In this document: piece by piece, positions 9,291 to 17,852 of the stretch
How the letters are laid out: each line of letters starts with the position of its first letter
Position numbering within the stretch: position 1 is the stretch's first letter
The notes under the pieces: model-generated
Told to the model about the DNA's origin: nothing
The model's database searches: none
Seen by the model: the letters and a program-made list of their open reading frames with translations, nothing else
Translations under genes and position numbers: made by a program
DNA from: Calothrix sp. FI2-JRJ7
GTDB lineage: Bacteria; Cyanobacteriota; Cyanobacteriia; Cyanobacteriales; Nostocaceae
Assembly (NCBI GenBank): GCA_019359675.1
Contig: JAHHGX010000020.1
Coordinates: 310,001 to 374,000, forward strand
Direction: 5' to 3'
DNA length: 64,000 nucleotides

Positions 9291-9811
9291 TTTTGATTAT
9301 GCTTCAAGGGTGAGAAATCAATATTGATTTCTAAGCGAATAGAATAAATGGCTATATTGATTCATGTCACGCTTTATTCAAAAAATATAACTTGAACCTT
9401 CAAATAATCATTCTCAGTAGATGCTTGCTAGTTTTTATCCTTGAAATATAACGATTTTACTGTCCATCGTATTTTGATATTGAGAATATATAGTACTTTT
9501 GTATACGTGTACGGATGTTGCGAATTTTACCGAGCCGTATTGTGGCGAAGTGCTTCCTGTTTTGTAATTTAAACCAACATCTTATTAATATAGTTCAGAT
9601 ACAAGAGTGGTTACTAGAATCTCTAAAAGATTAAATTGTCATTAGCCCCGAAGGGTAGAATCTAAGGTATAAATTGTCATTAGTCGCGCATTATAAATTG
9701 TCATTCTGAGCGTAGCGAAGAATCTAGATGCTTCACTGCGTTCAGCATGACATTTTAAAATATAGAATCTAGATGCTTCACTGCGTTCAGCATGACATTT
9801 CAAAACATCCT
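9291..9811. repeat. Intergenic 0.5 kb with repeat cluster (GTCATTCTGAGCGTAGCGAA family)
   Basis: The left half (9291-9600) is A/T-rich and I see nothing in it. From 9635 to 9801 there are three starts of ATTGTCATT, then GAGCGTAGCGAAGAATCT, and a near-exact tandem duplication of about 36 bp containing GATGCTTCACTGCGTTCAGC (about 9719-9755 and 9765-9801). This is the element that has also entered the NTF2-like gene near 20.0 kb. Confidence 0.75.
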
Positions 9812-10663
9812 TTAAGATTTTTCTGAGCGTCGCATGAATGGTAACAAGTCTTGCAAAATTGTTTCGTGGTAGTGTTCTTGTGGGTAGTGACCGACGTTAT
9901 TAAGTTTTACTAACTCTCCATCGGGTGTAGCTTTCGCAAAGGTTTCTGCCATATCTACAGATAACCAAGGGTCTATTGCTCCCCATTGTACTAATACTGG
10001 TTGCTTCCATTCTTTAAATCCAGTTTCGATTTCTTGCATGGCTTTATCTAGTTGCAAGTTACGAATAGTTGCTAAAAGCGCGCGTCCTGATGATGAACTT
10101 TTTAAATATGGTTTACGATAAATATCTAAATGTTCGTCATCGATACGATAACGGGCGCCACCTTCTAATGTTCTATCAACTAATAATGGGTCTTGGGTCA
10201 TCATTTCACCTGCCAAGGGTAAACCCATTTGCTGAATTTTCCAAGGTACTTTGGCAGTTGAAGAAATTGGTGCATTCAAAATTGCTATATTAGCGATTTG
10301 CTCAGGGTGACGTAAAGCGTATTGTAAGCCAACTGAACCTAGAAAACCCTGAACGACTAAAGAAAATCTTTCAAGCTTTAATTCTGTGATAAATTTTTCT
10401 AATGCAGTAATAAATGCATCGGGTGTATACGCAAAATCACGTTTTTCTGGTTTAGAAGAAAACCCGTATCCAATCCAATCTGGTGCAATTGCGTGTGTTC
10501 CCTGCTGTGCTAATGCTGGAATAATATTTCGCCAACTGTAACTTTGTGATACTAATCCATGCAGTAATATTACAGGTAATAAATCACTGCGACCAATGGG
10601 TTCAGATTCGCGGTAAAACCATTCATGTGAGTCGATTTTTATCTTTTTTTCTGCTATTGACAC
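9812..10663 (-). CDS. Alpha/beta-fold hydrolase
   Basis: A 283-residue protein with the oxyanion-hole LLHGLVSQSYSW (residues 33-44), APDWIGYGFSS, and a late GHYPQEHYHE carrying the expected catalytic His. VQWGAIDPWLS supplies the usual Asp region. The nucleophile elbow reads LVVQGFLGSVGLQYA. Aligned with haloalkane-dehalogenase-like relatives (VVQDWGG), the nucleophile position is Gly, so a standard Ser/Asp/Cys nucleophile is not evident. It may be a non-catalytic member or use a different residue. Substrate unknown. Confidence 0.75.
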   Translation of the reverse strand: MSIAEKKIKIDSHEWFYRESEPIGRSDLLPVILLHGLVSQSYSWRNIIPALAQQGTHAIAPDWIGYGFSSKPEKRDFAYTPDAFITALEKFITELKLERFSLVVQGFLGSVGLQYALRHPEQIANIAILNAPISSTAKVPWKIQQMGLPLAGEMMTQDPLLVDRTLEGGARYRIDDEHLDIYRKPYLKSSSSGRALLATIRNLQLDKAMQEIETGFKEWKQPVLVQWGAIDPWLSVDMAETFAKATPDGELVKLNNVGHYPQEHYHETILQDLLPFMRRSEKS

Positions 10664-10689
10664 GGTTTTTTATCTGTTTGTATTTGTGG

Positions 10690-10842
10690 TTTGATCCCCC
10701 CAACCCCCCTTAATAAGGGGGGCTAAGAGAAAATTCTTATTTCCCATTACTAAGCTAAGAGAAAGTTTTTACTCCCCCTTATTAATAAGCTAAAAGAAAC
10801 TTCTTACTCCCCCCTTATTAAGGGGGGCTGGGGGGGATTCAA
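10690..10842. repeat. Array of CCCCCTTATTAAGGGGGG palindromes
   Basis: Several G-run/C-run half-palindromes with AATAAG or TTATTA centres, separated by CTAAGAGAAA-type spacers. They lie between thiO and the hydrolase, both on the minus strand. The same family sits inside thiO at 11651-11722. Confidence 0.8.
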
Positions 10843-10845
10843 TAT

Positions 10846-12021
10846 TTAGATATTTGAAATAATCATCTCACGAATTGTTACCGCAGTTGCAGGCGCCAGC
10901 AAAACGCCGTTACGATAATGTCCTGTAGCAACAAGAATATTGCTATACCCAGGTAGTTTTTCAATAATTGGGGCAGGGCGCCCTTCGGGACGGGGACGTA
11001 AACCTGACCATGTGCGCGTAATAGTCGCGTTTTTAAGTTCAGGACAAAAAGAGATAGCTTGCTGTTTGACTGACTTTAATAATTCAGTATCAGGAGGTAA
11101 GCTATATCCATCAGTGTTGGGAAACTCTACAGTGGCGCCTACCCAATAATCTGTTGCGGGTACAATGCCAGCGCCGCATGGAACAATATGGACATCATCC
11201 CCTGTAATCGCTGGCTGAAAATCTGGGTTGCCAAGTGCGTGTCCAACATGAAAGTGTATAGCTTGCCCTAATACAGGACGAATATCTATTTTTTGATTTA
11301 ACTGCGCTGTTAAAGCAGTTGAACCTAGCCCAGCAGATATAATCACTTTGTCTACAGATATTTTACCTGCGCTTGTCTCGACATATTGACACACTTCTTC
11401 TGAGTTCATACTTAGAGGACTAAACCCGTTAACTTCTACGCCAAATTTGAAACTTACACCATTTGACATTGCTGCATCTACCAAAGCTAATGTCAATGTT
11501 GTTGGGTCAAGTTGACGGTCACATGGAGAATATACGGCGCCAGTAATTTGTTCAGCATTTAGCTGTGGACATGCTTGCTTTAGTTTAGCTGTGTCCCATA
11601 CTTCTAACTGCCAACCTTGTTTAGCACGAATTGCTGCTAAATTTTCCCATTGTAATCCCCCCTGCCCCCCTTGATAAGGGGGGTTAGAATTAAGCCCCCC
11701 TTGGTAAGGGGGGTTGGGGGGATCTTCTGGAGTTAGTAACATCAAGATTCCCTGACGATTAAAAGGTATTTTACGCCCAGAAACAGCTTCTAATTTGGGA
11801 ACCCACTCTTCGTAAATCGCAATACTCTGTTCTCGCATTCGCCACGCTTTACCCTTAGTCTTGTGGCTAATAATGCCCATTAATACACCTAATGCCGCCC
11901 CTGTTGAAGCTTGTGCTGGCGGTTTTTGGTCGAAAACTGTAATTTTTAATCCCGGAACTTGACTCAGTTCGTATGCTATTGCGGCGCCGACGATGCCACA
12001 TCCAATAATTGCTATGTACAT
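10846..12021 (-). CDS. thiO: FAD-dependent glycine oxidase (ThiO type)
   Basis: A 391-residue D-amino-acid-oxidase-family flavoenzyme. The N-terminal dinucleotide-binding motif is GCGIVGAAIAYELS (residues 7-20), with VIISAGLGS in the middle and TWSGLRPRPEGRP plus VATGHYRNGVLLAP near the C-terminus, as in ThiO. It oxidises glycine to the imine used in thiazole synthesis for thiamine. At about residues 104-127 it carries a Pro/Gly/Tyr-rich insert with two NPPYQGG units. The DNA of this insert (11651-11722) is a copy of the G-run/C-run intergenic repeat, kept in frame. No thiG or other thi gene is adjacent. Confidence 0.85.
   Translation of the reverse strand: MYIAIIGCGIVGAAIAYELSQVPGLKITVFDQKPPAQASTGAALGVLMGIISHKTKGKAWRMREQSIAIYEEWVPKLEAVSGRKIPFNRQGILMLLTPEDPPNPPYQGGLNSNPPYQGGQGGLQWENLAAIRAKQGWQLEVWDTAKLKQACPQLNAEQITGAVYSPCDRQLDPTTLTLALVDAAMSNGVSFKFGVEVNGFSPLSMNSEEVCQYVETSAGKISVDKVIISAGLGSTALTAQLNQKIDIRPVLGQAIHFHVGHALGNPDFQPAITGDDVHIVPCGAGIVPATDYWVGATVEFPNTDGYSLPPDTELLKSVKQQAISFCPELKNATITRTWSGLRPRPEGRPAPIIEKLPGYSNILVATGHYRNGVLLAPATAVTIREMIISNI
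11651..11722. repeat. Intragenic copy of the CCCCCTT/AAGGGGGG repeat inside thiO
   Basis: Three G-run/C-run palindromic units occupy about 72 bp in a multiple of three. They translate on the minus strand as NPPYQGG units without a stop. The match to the array at 10690-10842 shows it is an inserted repeat and not ancestral coding sequence. Confidence 0.8.
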
Positions 12022-12072
12022 GATTTGAGAGTAAGAGACCAGGGACTAATTCCCTAGCCCCTTTATTCCAGA

Positions 12073-12540
12073 TTAACCTTCTTCAGCAGAATTAAGCTTA
12101 GACGGCATTAAATTCAGGAATTTGTCAATATCCGAATATACCGCTTCAAAGTTGCTGGCAGCAACAAGCTGATTACCAGAAGAAGCTGCTTGGTCAACTT
12201 TGACTAAGTGGTCGAACACATCGCGTGCAACTTTACGCGCAGGCGCCTGTTCAGATGGCAGCAAGTTAGGAACAATATATGTCATGTCCAAACGCGCTTC
12301 CGCCATTGGTCCATGTATAAAATTACCCACCTTAATCCATTCTTTTTCGTCAATTAACTCTCCAAGTTCTGATTTACGCTCACGTACTGCTTTGATATCA
12401 GTTAAATATCCCTGAATCTTTTCTAGTTGCGCTTGCGTATAGGTAGGAGGTGGAGTGGCAACGGTGGGTCCACCACAACTCATTAAGAAAGTTGCCAAAA
12501 ATACCAGTATTAAAGAAATGATGCTCCGTTGACGCGCCAT
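12073..12540 (-). CDS. psbQ: Photosystem II lipoprotein PsbQ (CyanoQ)
   Basis: The start is taken at MARQRSIISL (12540). Upstream in-frame ATGs exist, but this one gives a normal lipoprotein signal peptide: the hydrophobic core ends in a lipobox FLMSC with Cys at about residue 23. The mature part is four-helix-like (AQLEKIQGYLTDIKAV, NFIHGPMAEARLDMTYI, YSDIDKFLNLMP), as in cyanobacterial PsbQ. The protein sits on the lumenal side of photosystem II and stabilises the oxygen-evolving complex. It lies 51 bp behind thiO's start on the same strand, and co-transcription is possible. Confidence 0.9.
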   Translation of the reverse strand: MARQRSIISLILVFLATFLMSCGGPTVATPPPTYTQAQLEKIQGYLTDIKAVRERKSELGELIDEKEWIKVGNFIHGPMAEARLDMTYIVPNLLPSEQAPARKVARDVFDHLVKVDQAASSGNQLVAASNFEAVYSDIDKFLNLMPSKLNSAEEG

Positions 12541-12914
12541 AAGCTGCATACGATTTGATAGCCATATAACAGTTGTCATTTTAGATCGGAGCGGCCTTGT
12601 TTACGAGTGCTTATTGGTAATTCTTGTTTTATGAACATACCTGATTTACTAGCTCACAACTTGCATACTACAAAACTGGCAACTTTTATCACTTCCAAGT
12701 AAAATTGAGTATAATTGCTCAATAAGCCTCTATAACTCAAAAATTTTTGTATCAAAAGTTTCAAAAAATACAACTAGGGACACAAATATTATAAAATGCT
12801 AATTTTTAAGTTGATTTCTTTGTGTAGTATTGTTAAGCTGTAACACCAATAAAGCAAGTTTAGTGTCGTCACAAATTCGGGAATCATCGATGCAGTAAGA
12901 ATGGAGGATAATTC
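12541..12914. other. Divergent intergenic region between psbQ and the GTG-start gene
   Basis: About 370 bp of A/T-rich DNA that must contain the psbQ promoter (minus) and the promoter of the next plus-strand gene. No clear palindrome or repeat copy is visible. Confidence 0.4.
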
Positions 12915-13334
12915 GTGAACGCAGCTGAAATGGCAACCAGTCTTGAATTCACTAGTAAAATAGCCACGGTAGTTAATTTATTCAAGCGCGAATTTCCAGA
13001 TGCAAAATCTGACCTTAAGCCTTGGCACAATGACCCCGACACTCGCGAGTTAATTGATCCTGACTCAATTGATATTGGTTTTCATTTTCCTGGTATTAGT
13101 CGGTCGTGGCGTGTTCGCAGTTTACTGTTTCAAATTCGTCTGCACTTAGACCCAGAAACTAATTCGCGTTTTTGTGTGGGTGTTGAAGTCGCTGGTTTCG
13201 ACCATCGCGGTGAAGCTTGGCGCCTTTCTACGGTGGAAAATTGGAAGTTTGTAGGCGCCACCATGCCATCTGAACAAGTCGGAGAACGACTCAAACAAAT
13301 TTGTCGCCAAATACTAGAAATATTTAACACGTAA
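12915..13334 (+). CDS. Conserved-looking hypothetical protein, 139 aa
   Basis: The GTG start is supported by a strong ribosome site GGAGG at 12904-12908, six bases upstream. The product is a compact alpha/beta protein. A helical N-terminus (IATVVNLFKREFPDA) is followed by alternating strands (SIDIGFHFPG, LLFQIRLHLD, RFCVGVEVAGFD, WRLSTVENWKFVG) and a terminal amphipathic helix. No signal peptide or membrane segment. I do not recognise the family. The excellent ribosome site and regular codon use argue that it is real. Confidence 0.65.
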   Translation: MNAAEMATSLEFTSKIATVVNLFKREFPDAKSDLKPWHNDPDTRELIDPDSIDIGFHFPGISRSWRVRSLLFQIRLHLDPETNSRFCVGVEVAGFDHRGEAWRLSTVENWKFVGATMPSEQVGERLKQICRQILEIFNT

Positions 13335-13395
13335 GGTGCGTGAAAGCACTTTAATATTGCATTACAATGATAGATTGAAATAGGTTTCACGCACC
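13335..13395. repeat. Inverted repeat, TGCGTGAAAGC family
   Basis: GGTGCGTGAAAGC on the left and GTTTCACGCACC on the right, directly after a stop codon and just before the 3' end of the convergent peptidase gene. It is in the typical place for a bidirectional terminator. Confidence 0.8.
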
Positions 13396-13399
13396 CTAC

Positions 13400-14662
13400 C
13401 TAACGCGGCGCCGAACTTTCACATTTAAGCAGATTATTCAAAATGGCTATTTGCTGTTGATTACCAGATTTACGAATATTATTTTCCATACTAATATCTA
13501 TAAGTTCCATACCCAAGCGTTTTAAATAAGCTTGTTTCTCTTCGGTATCATACTCCGAAGCGCTTAACTGGTCGTAATTATCACCATAAGACTTGGTAGA
13601 ATTCCAGTTAAACATTTTGGCTATCGAATTAACTACATACTTTTGCTCTGGACGTGCAGTTCTAATAATTTCGCTTATCGGTTGCTGCATTATTCTTTTC
13701 ATATCTTCAGAGGTAGCTTTTTCTTGTAACCAAGATTCCGAAGTCGAAATAGGTAAATCCATTGTTTGCTCATCAACTTTAGCAAAAGCATGAGCCTCAG
13801 CATAAGAAACTTTATTATCTTTGTTATAATCGGCTGAAGCTACAGGCTGTCCAATCCGATTTTTACCGCTCAACCCAGCAAAGAAGCTTGAACTATAATC
13901 TTTGTAGTCAGCTTCGTTAACTAGTGGTGTACATCCTACCGAAGGTCGTGTTTTAACAGTTGCAAAGAAACCACACCGTGTTTGTAGTGCAACTGGACGC
14001 TGCGGATTACCCCCAGTATAAATAAAATTGGCAAAAGAACCAGAAAAACACTGCGCCATTAATACCACTACAGGTGTTTCTTGCGGCATTTTATCGAGCA
14101 TCGTGGAAAATTCTTTAACGCTCATTGATTTACGGTTCCAAAGCGTCAATGCATTATTATTCAAATCTTGTTCGTTAGGAATTCCATGTCCTGTAAAATA
14201 CATTAATATTGGCTTTTTAGGAGTTTGGCTAGCTTGTTGTACCCAGCTAATTAAATTATCTAAAGTTGAGGCGCCTTTAAGTTCAGGAATAGCTGGCACT
14301 TTAAATTTCTCGTTACCCGCATCATCTATATAGCGAATAGTCGCTTCACCATCATTACCATTGGCAAAGTATACCGATGCGTCTTTTTGGTCGTATCCCA
14401 ATAGACTAAGCGTTCGTTGAAAATAAAGAACGTTCTTTTCTAAAGCTATTTCATTATGGTCTGGGGCGCCACCACCTGCCAAAACCAAAAAATTTAAATT
14501 ATTCTTCTTATCCCAGTTTGCTTTTAACTCCTTAACATCATGCTGCATCGAACAATTACTCTTAGTCACTGCAAAATTGGGAGCCATTTCGAGTAGTGAT
14601 GTAGTAACTATTACAGCAAAAACAGTACCCGAAAAAAGCTGGCGATGCATAAAATACCTCAT
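13400..14662 (-). CDS. Secreted legumain/caspase-like (clan CD, C13-type) cysteine peptidase
   Basis: 420 residues with an N-terminal hydrophobic signal segment (about residues 8-32). The catalytic dyad motifs of clan CD are both present: MYFTGHGIP (His, about residue 156) and VVVLMAQCFSGSF (Cys, about 203). A loop reading DYNKDNKVSYAEA (about 275) fits an EF-hand or dockerin-like calcium loop. The C-terminal 120 residues are helical. Family knowledge: C13 and metacaspase-like enzymes cleave after Asn, Asp or basic residues. Specificity cannot be read here. The neighbours give no functional hint. Confidence 0.75.
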   Translation of the reverse strand: MRYFMHRQLFSGTVFAVIVTTSLLEMAPNFAVTKSNCSMQHDVKELKANWDKKNNLNFLVLAGGGAPDHNEIALEKNVLYFQRTLSLLGYDQKDASVYFANGNDGEATIRYIDDAGNEKFKVPAIPELKGASTLDNLISWVQQASQTPKKPILMYFTGHGIPNEQDLNNNALTLWNRKSMSVKEFSTMLDKMPQETPVVVLMAQCFSGSFANFIYTGGNPQRPVALQTRCGFFATVKTRPSVGCTPLVNEADYKDYSSSFFAGLSGKNRIGQPVASADYNKDNKVSYAEAHAFAKVDEQTMDLPISTSESWLQEKATSEDMKRIMQQPISEIIRTARPEQKYVVNSIAKMFNWNSTKSYGDNYDQLSASEYDTEEKQAYLKRLGMELIDISMENNIRKSGNQQQIAILNNLLKCESSAPR

Positions 14663-14973
14663 GATAGACTCTTAAGCCTGATTTGTCGTCTAACTTACTT
14701 AATTCTAGTAATTTTTATTTCATATTTCATAAGTACTTTTTTAAACTTATATAAAGAAATATACTGGTATTCCCGGCGCCTCATACCCACAACCTTGACA
14801 TTCTGATAGTACTATAGTATTATGTATTTATTCACGGCGCCGATACGACTTCTATAAATATAGGGCGCATAAGTGTAGAGTAAACATTTTGTAATATCTG
14901 CATTGCAACGGATACAACGGATGTAACGGATGGTTCATTCGTCTATAACAATCTATCCAGGGAAGCTAGAAAT
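14663..14973. other. Divergent intergenic region with CAACGGATGTAACGGAT repeat
   Basis: About 310 bp between the C13-type gene (minus) and the 477-aa gene (plus). It carries one half of the ACGGATGTAACGGAT repeat at 14905-14933, whose fuller inverted copies lie at 29643 and 53102. It also has two GGCGCC sites. Promoters for both flanking genes are expected here but not resolved. Confidence 0.5.
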
Positions 14974-16407
14974 ATGGAAATTAAAACAGGCGCCAAAATA
15001 TCGCTGCTCGAATTGATTAAAATCTTAGAGGAGCATCGCAACAGTATTATTATCAACTTTAAGCATTTACAGGAAAACTACCAACATCAAGGAATTAAGC
15101 GTATAAAAGGTGTACGTGATACTAAGGGAGACTTGATAGAACCTTGGTTGAAAACCCAATATATTGATGCGGGTGAGTATGTTGATATGGGGACGTTTGA
15201 ACTTAACCGCAATACTGCCACTATTAACATGTTGATAAAACGTCGAGTTAAATTGGTGACAGCAGAACATAAAACACCAATTATTGAAGTAGCGGGTTTA
15301 CTAGCAAATGACCTTTACAAGTTTAATAATTATACGGTTGTCAGTGATGGTGAAGTTAATATCAGGTCGTTACGAGTCAAAATAAGTGCCAAGAAAACTT
15401 TTGATTTACTTAAAGCTAAGGGTGTAGTTCTAGCAGAAAAATTTGATTTTAGTTCGGAGTATGAAATTTTACTCGATAATTTATCTCTGGTAACATTTGA
15501 TGCACATTTCAATAATGTAGATGGGTTATTTTATGAACTTGCTCAGATGAAAGTGCTATTAAGTATTATCAAGGCACATCTTAAGCAGAAATCAGATGTA
15601 TATATCCCTGACCAATTAGATGAATTGCGAAAACATTATTTGTCGAAAAATGTGTATATTAATTTTCCAACCACAAATGAGTATACTGATATCAACACAG
15701 CGCTAGCCACGGGTGTAATTGATACACGTGTGAGCTATAAAATTGATATCGGTAGTCGAGATATTCTCAACTTTGGTAAATTAATGAGCGCGAATCAATT
15801 CCTTGATAGAATGTATCGTGCTTACGTTCACGAAGTGTCTCCGGAGGAGAATAGTCAAACGGGTGAAGCGTTCCAAAAGGCAAAATTTGAAATGACGTGG
15901 GAAGAAAACATTTGCTTCCGACGTAAGTCACCATCCGCGCGTATGAAGATTACAGCAGTAGATGATTTAATGGCGCCTATTTTTGATGACTTTCTTGGCT
16001 TTGAGAATAACGGTATCGTTAGTGCAATACTTAATAAAGTTGGTGCTGGCACCGACTATAGTATATTAGAAGCCAAGCGAAACGGTATTTTGGTAAATAA
16101 AGAAAAAACGGTAACAGCTTTTACAGCGGCAAATACCAAGTTGAGTCATCATATAGATAGGGTTTACCGCGAAAATATTTCACCGCTTATTTTTTACATC
16201 GGTTCCACAGGAATTTTACCCGGCCAAATTGATGGCAAAGCGCTTTCAGCTATTGAGCTTGCAGCAAAATATCCAAATTTACAGTTTAGTGAGGATGAAA
16301 AAAATGGCACATTTTTTGAAGTAGGCAACAGCATTATTGGAGTATACGCTAAGACCGAGTATTACAGCACGCGAATTTCCACAAATGTAGAGACGTGTAC
16401 ACCATAA
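14974..16407 (+). CDS. Unrecognised 477-aa protein; C-terminus supplied by a repeat
   Basis: I do not recognise this protein. It has no signal peptide or membrane span. It is a soluble alpha/beta protein with several acidic strand-rich stretches (ITAVDDLMAPIFDDFLGF near residue 330; LIFYIGSTGILPGQIDGKALSAIE near 400). The start is ATG at 14974, with no strong ribosome site; an AGGGAA lies about 15 bp upstream. The last residues (NVETCTP) are encoded by the left end of a GTAGAGAC-family repeat that also supplies the stop codon, so the ancestral C-terminus was different. Plausible as an accessory gene; its neighbours give no function. Confidence 0.6.
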   Translation: MEIKTGAKISLLELIKILEEHRNSIIINFKHLQENYQHQGIKRIKGVRDTKGDLIEPWLKTQYIDAGEYVDMGTFELNRNTATINMLIKRRVKLVTAEHKTPIIEVAGLLANDLYKFNNYTVVSDGEVNIRSLRVKISAKKTFDLLKAKGVVLAEKFDFSSEYEILLDNLSLVTFDAHFNNVDGLFYELAQMKVLLSIIKAHLKQKSDVYIPDQLDELRKHYLSKNVYINFPTTNEYTDINTALATGVIDTRVSYKIDIGSRDILNFGKLMSANQFLDRMYRAYVHEVSPEENSQTGEAFQKAKFEMTWEENICFRRKSPSARMKITAVDDLMAPIFDDFLGFENNGIVSAILNKVGAGTDYSILEAKRNGILVNKEKTVTAFTAANTKLSHHIDRVYRENISPLIFYIGSTGILPGQIDGKALSAIELAAKYPNLQFSEDEKNGTFFEVGNSIIGVYAKTEYYSTRISTNVETCTP

Positions 16408-16435
16408 ACCAAGACCGAATAAATTCGGTCTCTAC
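16387..16435. repeat. GTAGAGAC inverted repeat overlapping gene end
   Basis: Starts with GTAGAGACGTGTAC inside the preceding gene and ends with ATTCGGTCTCTAC. The right half forms an inner hairpin AAGACCGAAT-AAATTCGGTC. It is a compound copy of the family also seen at 20402, 25345, 51543, 54923 and 56004. Confidence 0.75.
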
Positions 16436-16749
16436 ATTTTGGCGCCCAAATTTTTATGCGATGGAAGAAAATAAATAAAAGTTTGAGAATTTTCCGTAAT
16501 TCAGATTTTAAGAGTGTATTAGTACAAAACACCTGAATTGAGTTCTGTAAACCTTGCGATTCGATTTTTAATTAAACTCTAGCCAAGGATAATTATACCT
16601 ACTAGTTTCAAACCAAAACGCTGTTCCGAAATTGATACGAAAGATACAAATATTACTAGTGGCAAATAAAATGTAAGCTCTTTGTTACCTAGAAAAAATC
16701 CAGGATGCAGAACCATGACAATTGCAGCTTCTTCTAGCGTTTCATAGTA
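16436..16749. other. Intergenic region with no recognisable feature
   Basis: About 310 bp, A/T-rich, with one GGCGCC next to the repeat. A minus-strand hydrophobic ORF overlaps here and runs into the next gene's start; I do not support it. Confidence 0.4.
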
Positions 16750-17712
16750 ATGAAAAATCTTGTGAAGCAATCGCTTATGGTTATCAAAAAATGGCAACTT
16801 AAATCATGGGGTTGTTCGGATGCTGTTAAGACAACTTTACCGCCAATGGGACAAGATAAACAGACCGTTTCTGAGTTGATTACTTTATTAAAACATGACA
16901 ACGTGACGGTTCGTATCAACGCGATTGAGTCACTTTGCAAAATTGGTGACTGCAAAGCAATTCCAGCACTAATTAATGCTTTACAAGATACAGACTCACA
17001 AGTGCGCGCGACTGCTGCGTTTGCACTTGGTTGTTTTCGTTCTCAAGCGATAACTGCTGTTGAACCACTAATTATGAGTTTGGAAGATTCTGATGAATGG
17101 GTACGTGCGAAAGCTGTAGAAGCTTTAAGTCATATTCGTCATCCCAAAGCTACTGTACATCTAGCTGCTGCCTTACACGATAATTATCCAGGAGTACGTG
17201 CAAAAGCGGCTTTAGCTTTACCTAATATTGCTGAAGCTGGTTTTGCTGTTCCACAATTAATTGCAGCACTAACAGATACAGATACGCGAGTGCGTGCTGC
17301 TGTTGTTGACGGTTTGGGTATGTTTGGTACATTAGCGAATTCAGCGGCGCCATATTTAGTAAACGCTTTGCAAGACGAAGACTTACACGTTCAAATCAAT
17401 GCAGCTAAAGCATTAATCAAAATCGGCTCGCATACCACTCATAGTATGAATATTTTGATGCAGATGCTTGAAAAAGAAGACACCAATACTCGCATCACTA
17501 CGGCTTTAAATTTGGGTATTATTGCTCTACACTTCCAAGATAAAGCAAATTTTTTATCTGTGTTGGAACTAGAACAGGTGATATACGACTTAGAAACAGC
17601 AAGCCAGTTGTTAAAAACAAACTCTGACTTTGACGCTGCACAATTTGCACTTGTTTCTGTCAACAATGCATTATGTTCTTTGAAAAAAGAACGAAAAAGT
17701 CGTAATAATTAA
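16750..17712 (+). CDS. HEAT-repeat (PBS-lyase-like) protein
   Basis: 320 residues with about six tandem HEAT/PBS-lyase units of roughly 31 residues between 40 and 230 (for example SQVRATAAFALGCF, EWVRAKAVEALSHI, PGVRAKAALALPNI, TRVRAAVVDGLGMF). Such units form curved helical scaffolds for protein binding. Some cyanobacterial members are phycobilin lyases (CpcE/F type), others are simple adaptors. No cpc gene is nearby, so a binding role is more likely. The N-terminal 40 residues are basic and not part of the repeats. Confidence 0.8.
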   Translation: MKNLVKQSLMVIKKWQLKSWGCSDAVKTTLPPMGQDKQTVSELITLLKHDNVTVRINAIESLCKIGDCKAIPALINALQDTDSQVRATAAFALGCFRSQAITAVEPLIMSLEDSDEWVRAKAVEALSHIRHPKATVHLAAALHDNYPGVRAKAALALPNIAEAGFAVPQLIAALTDTDTRVRAAVVDGLGMFGTLANSAAPYLVNALQDEDLHVQINAAKALIKIGSHTTHSMNILMQMLEKEDTNTRITTALNLGIIALHFQDKANFLSVLELEQVIYDLETASQLLKTNSDFDAAQFALVSVNNALCSLKKERKSRNN

Positions 17713-17852
17713 AATGAATCACTAAATCAGGGCGACGATTTATTTTGTTAGACGTTTGAGCTAAAAATAACGTTAAAATTTGGGCAGTTAGTTACAAAGT
17801 ACAATACATATCGGCATATAAGAACCATACTTACGCTCTGGTACTAAATTCT

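Noticed and set aside
16579-16797. Minus-strand hydrophobic ORF in front of the HEAT gene
   Set aside because: It overlaps the start of a well-supported gene and resembles no family.
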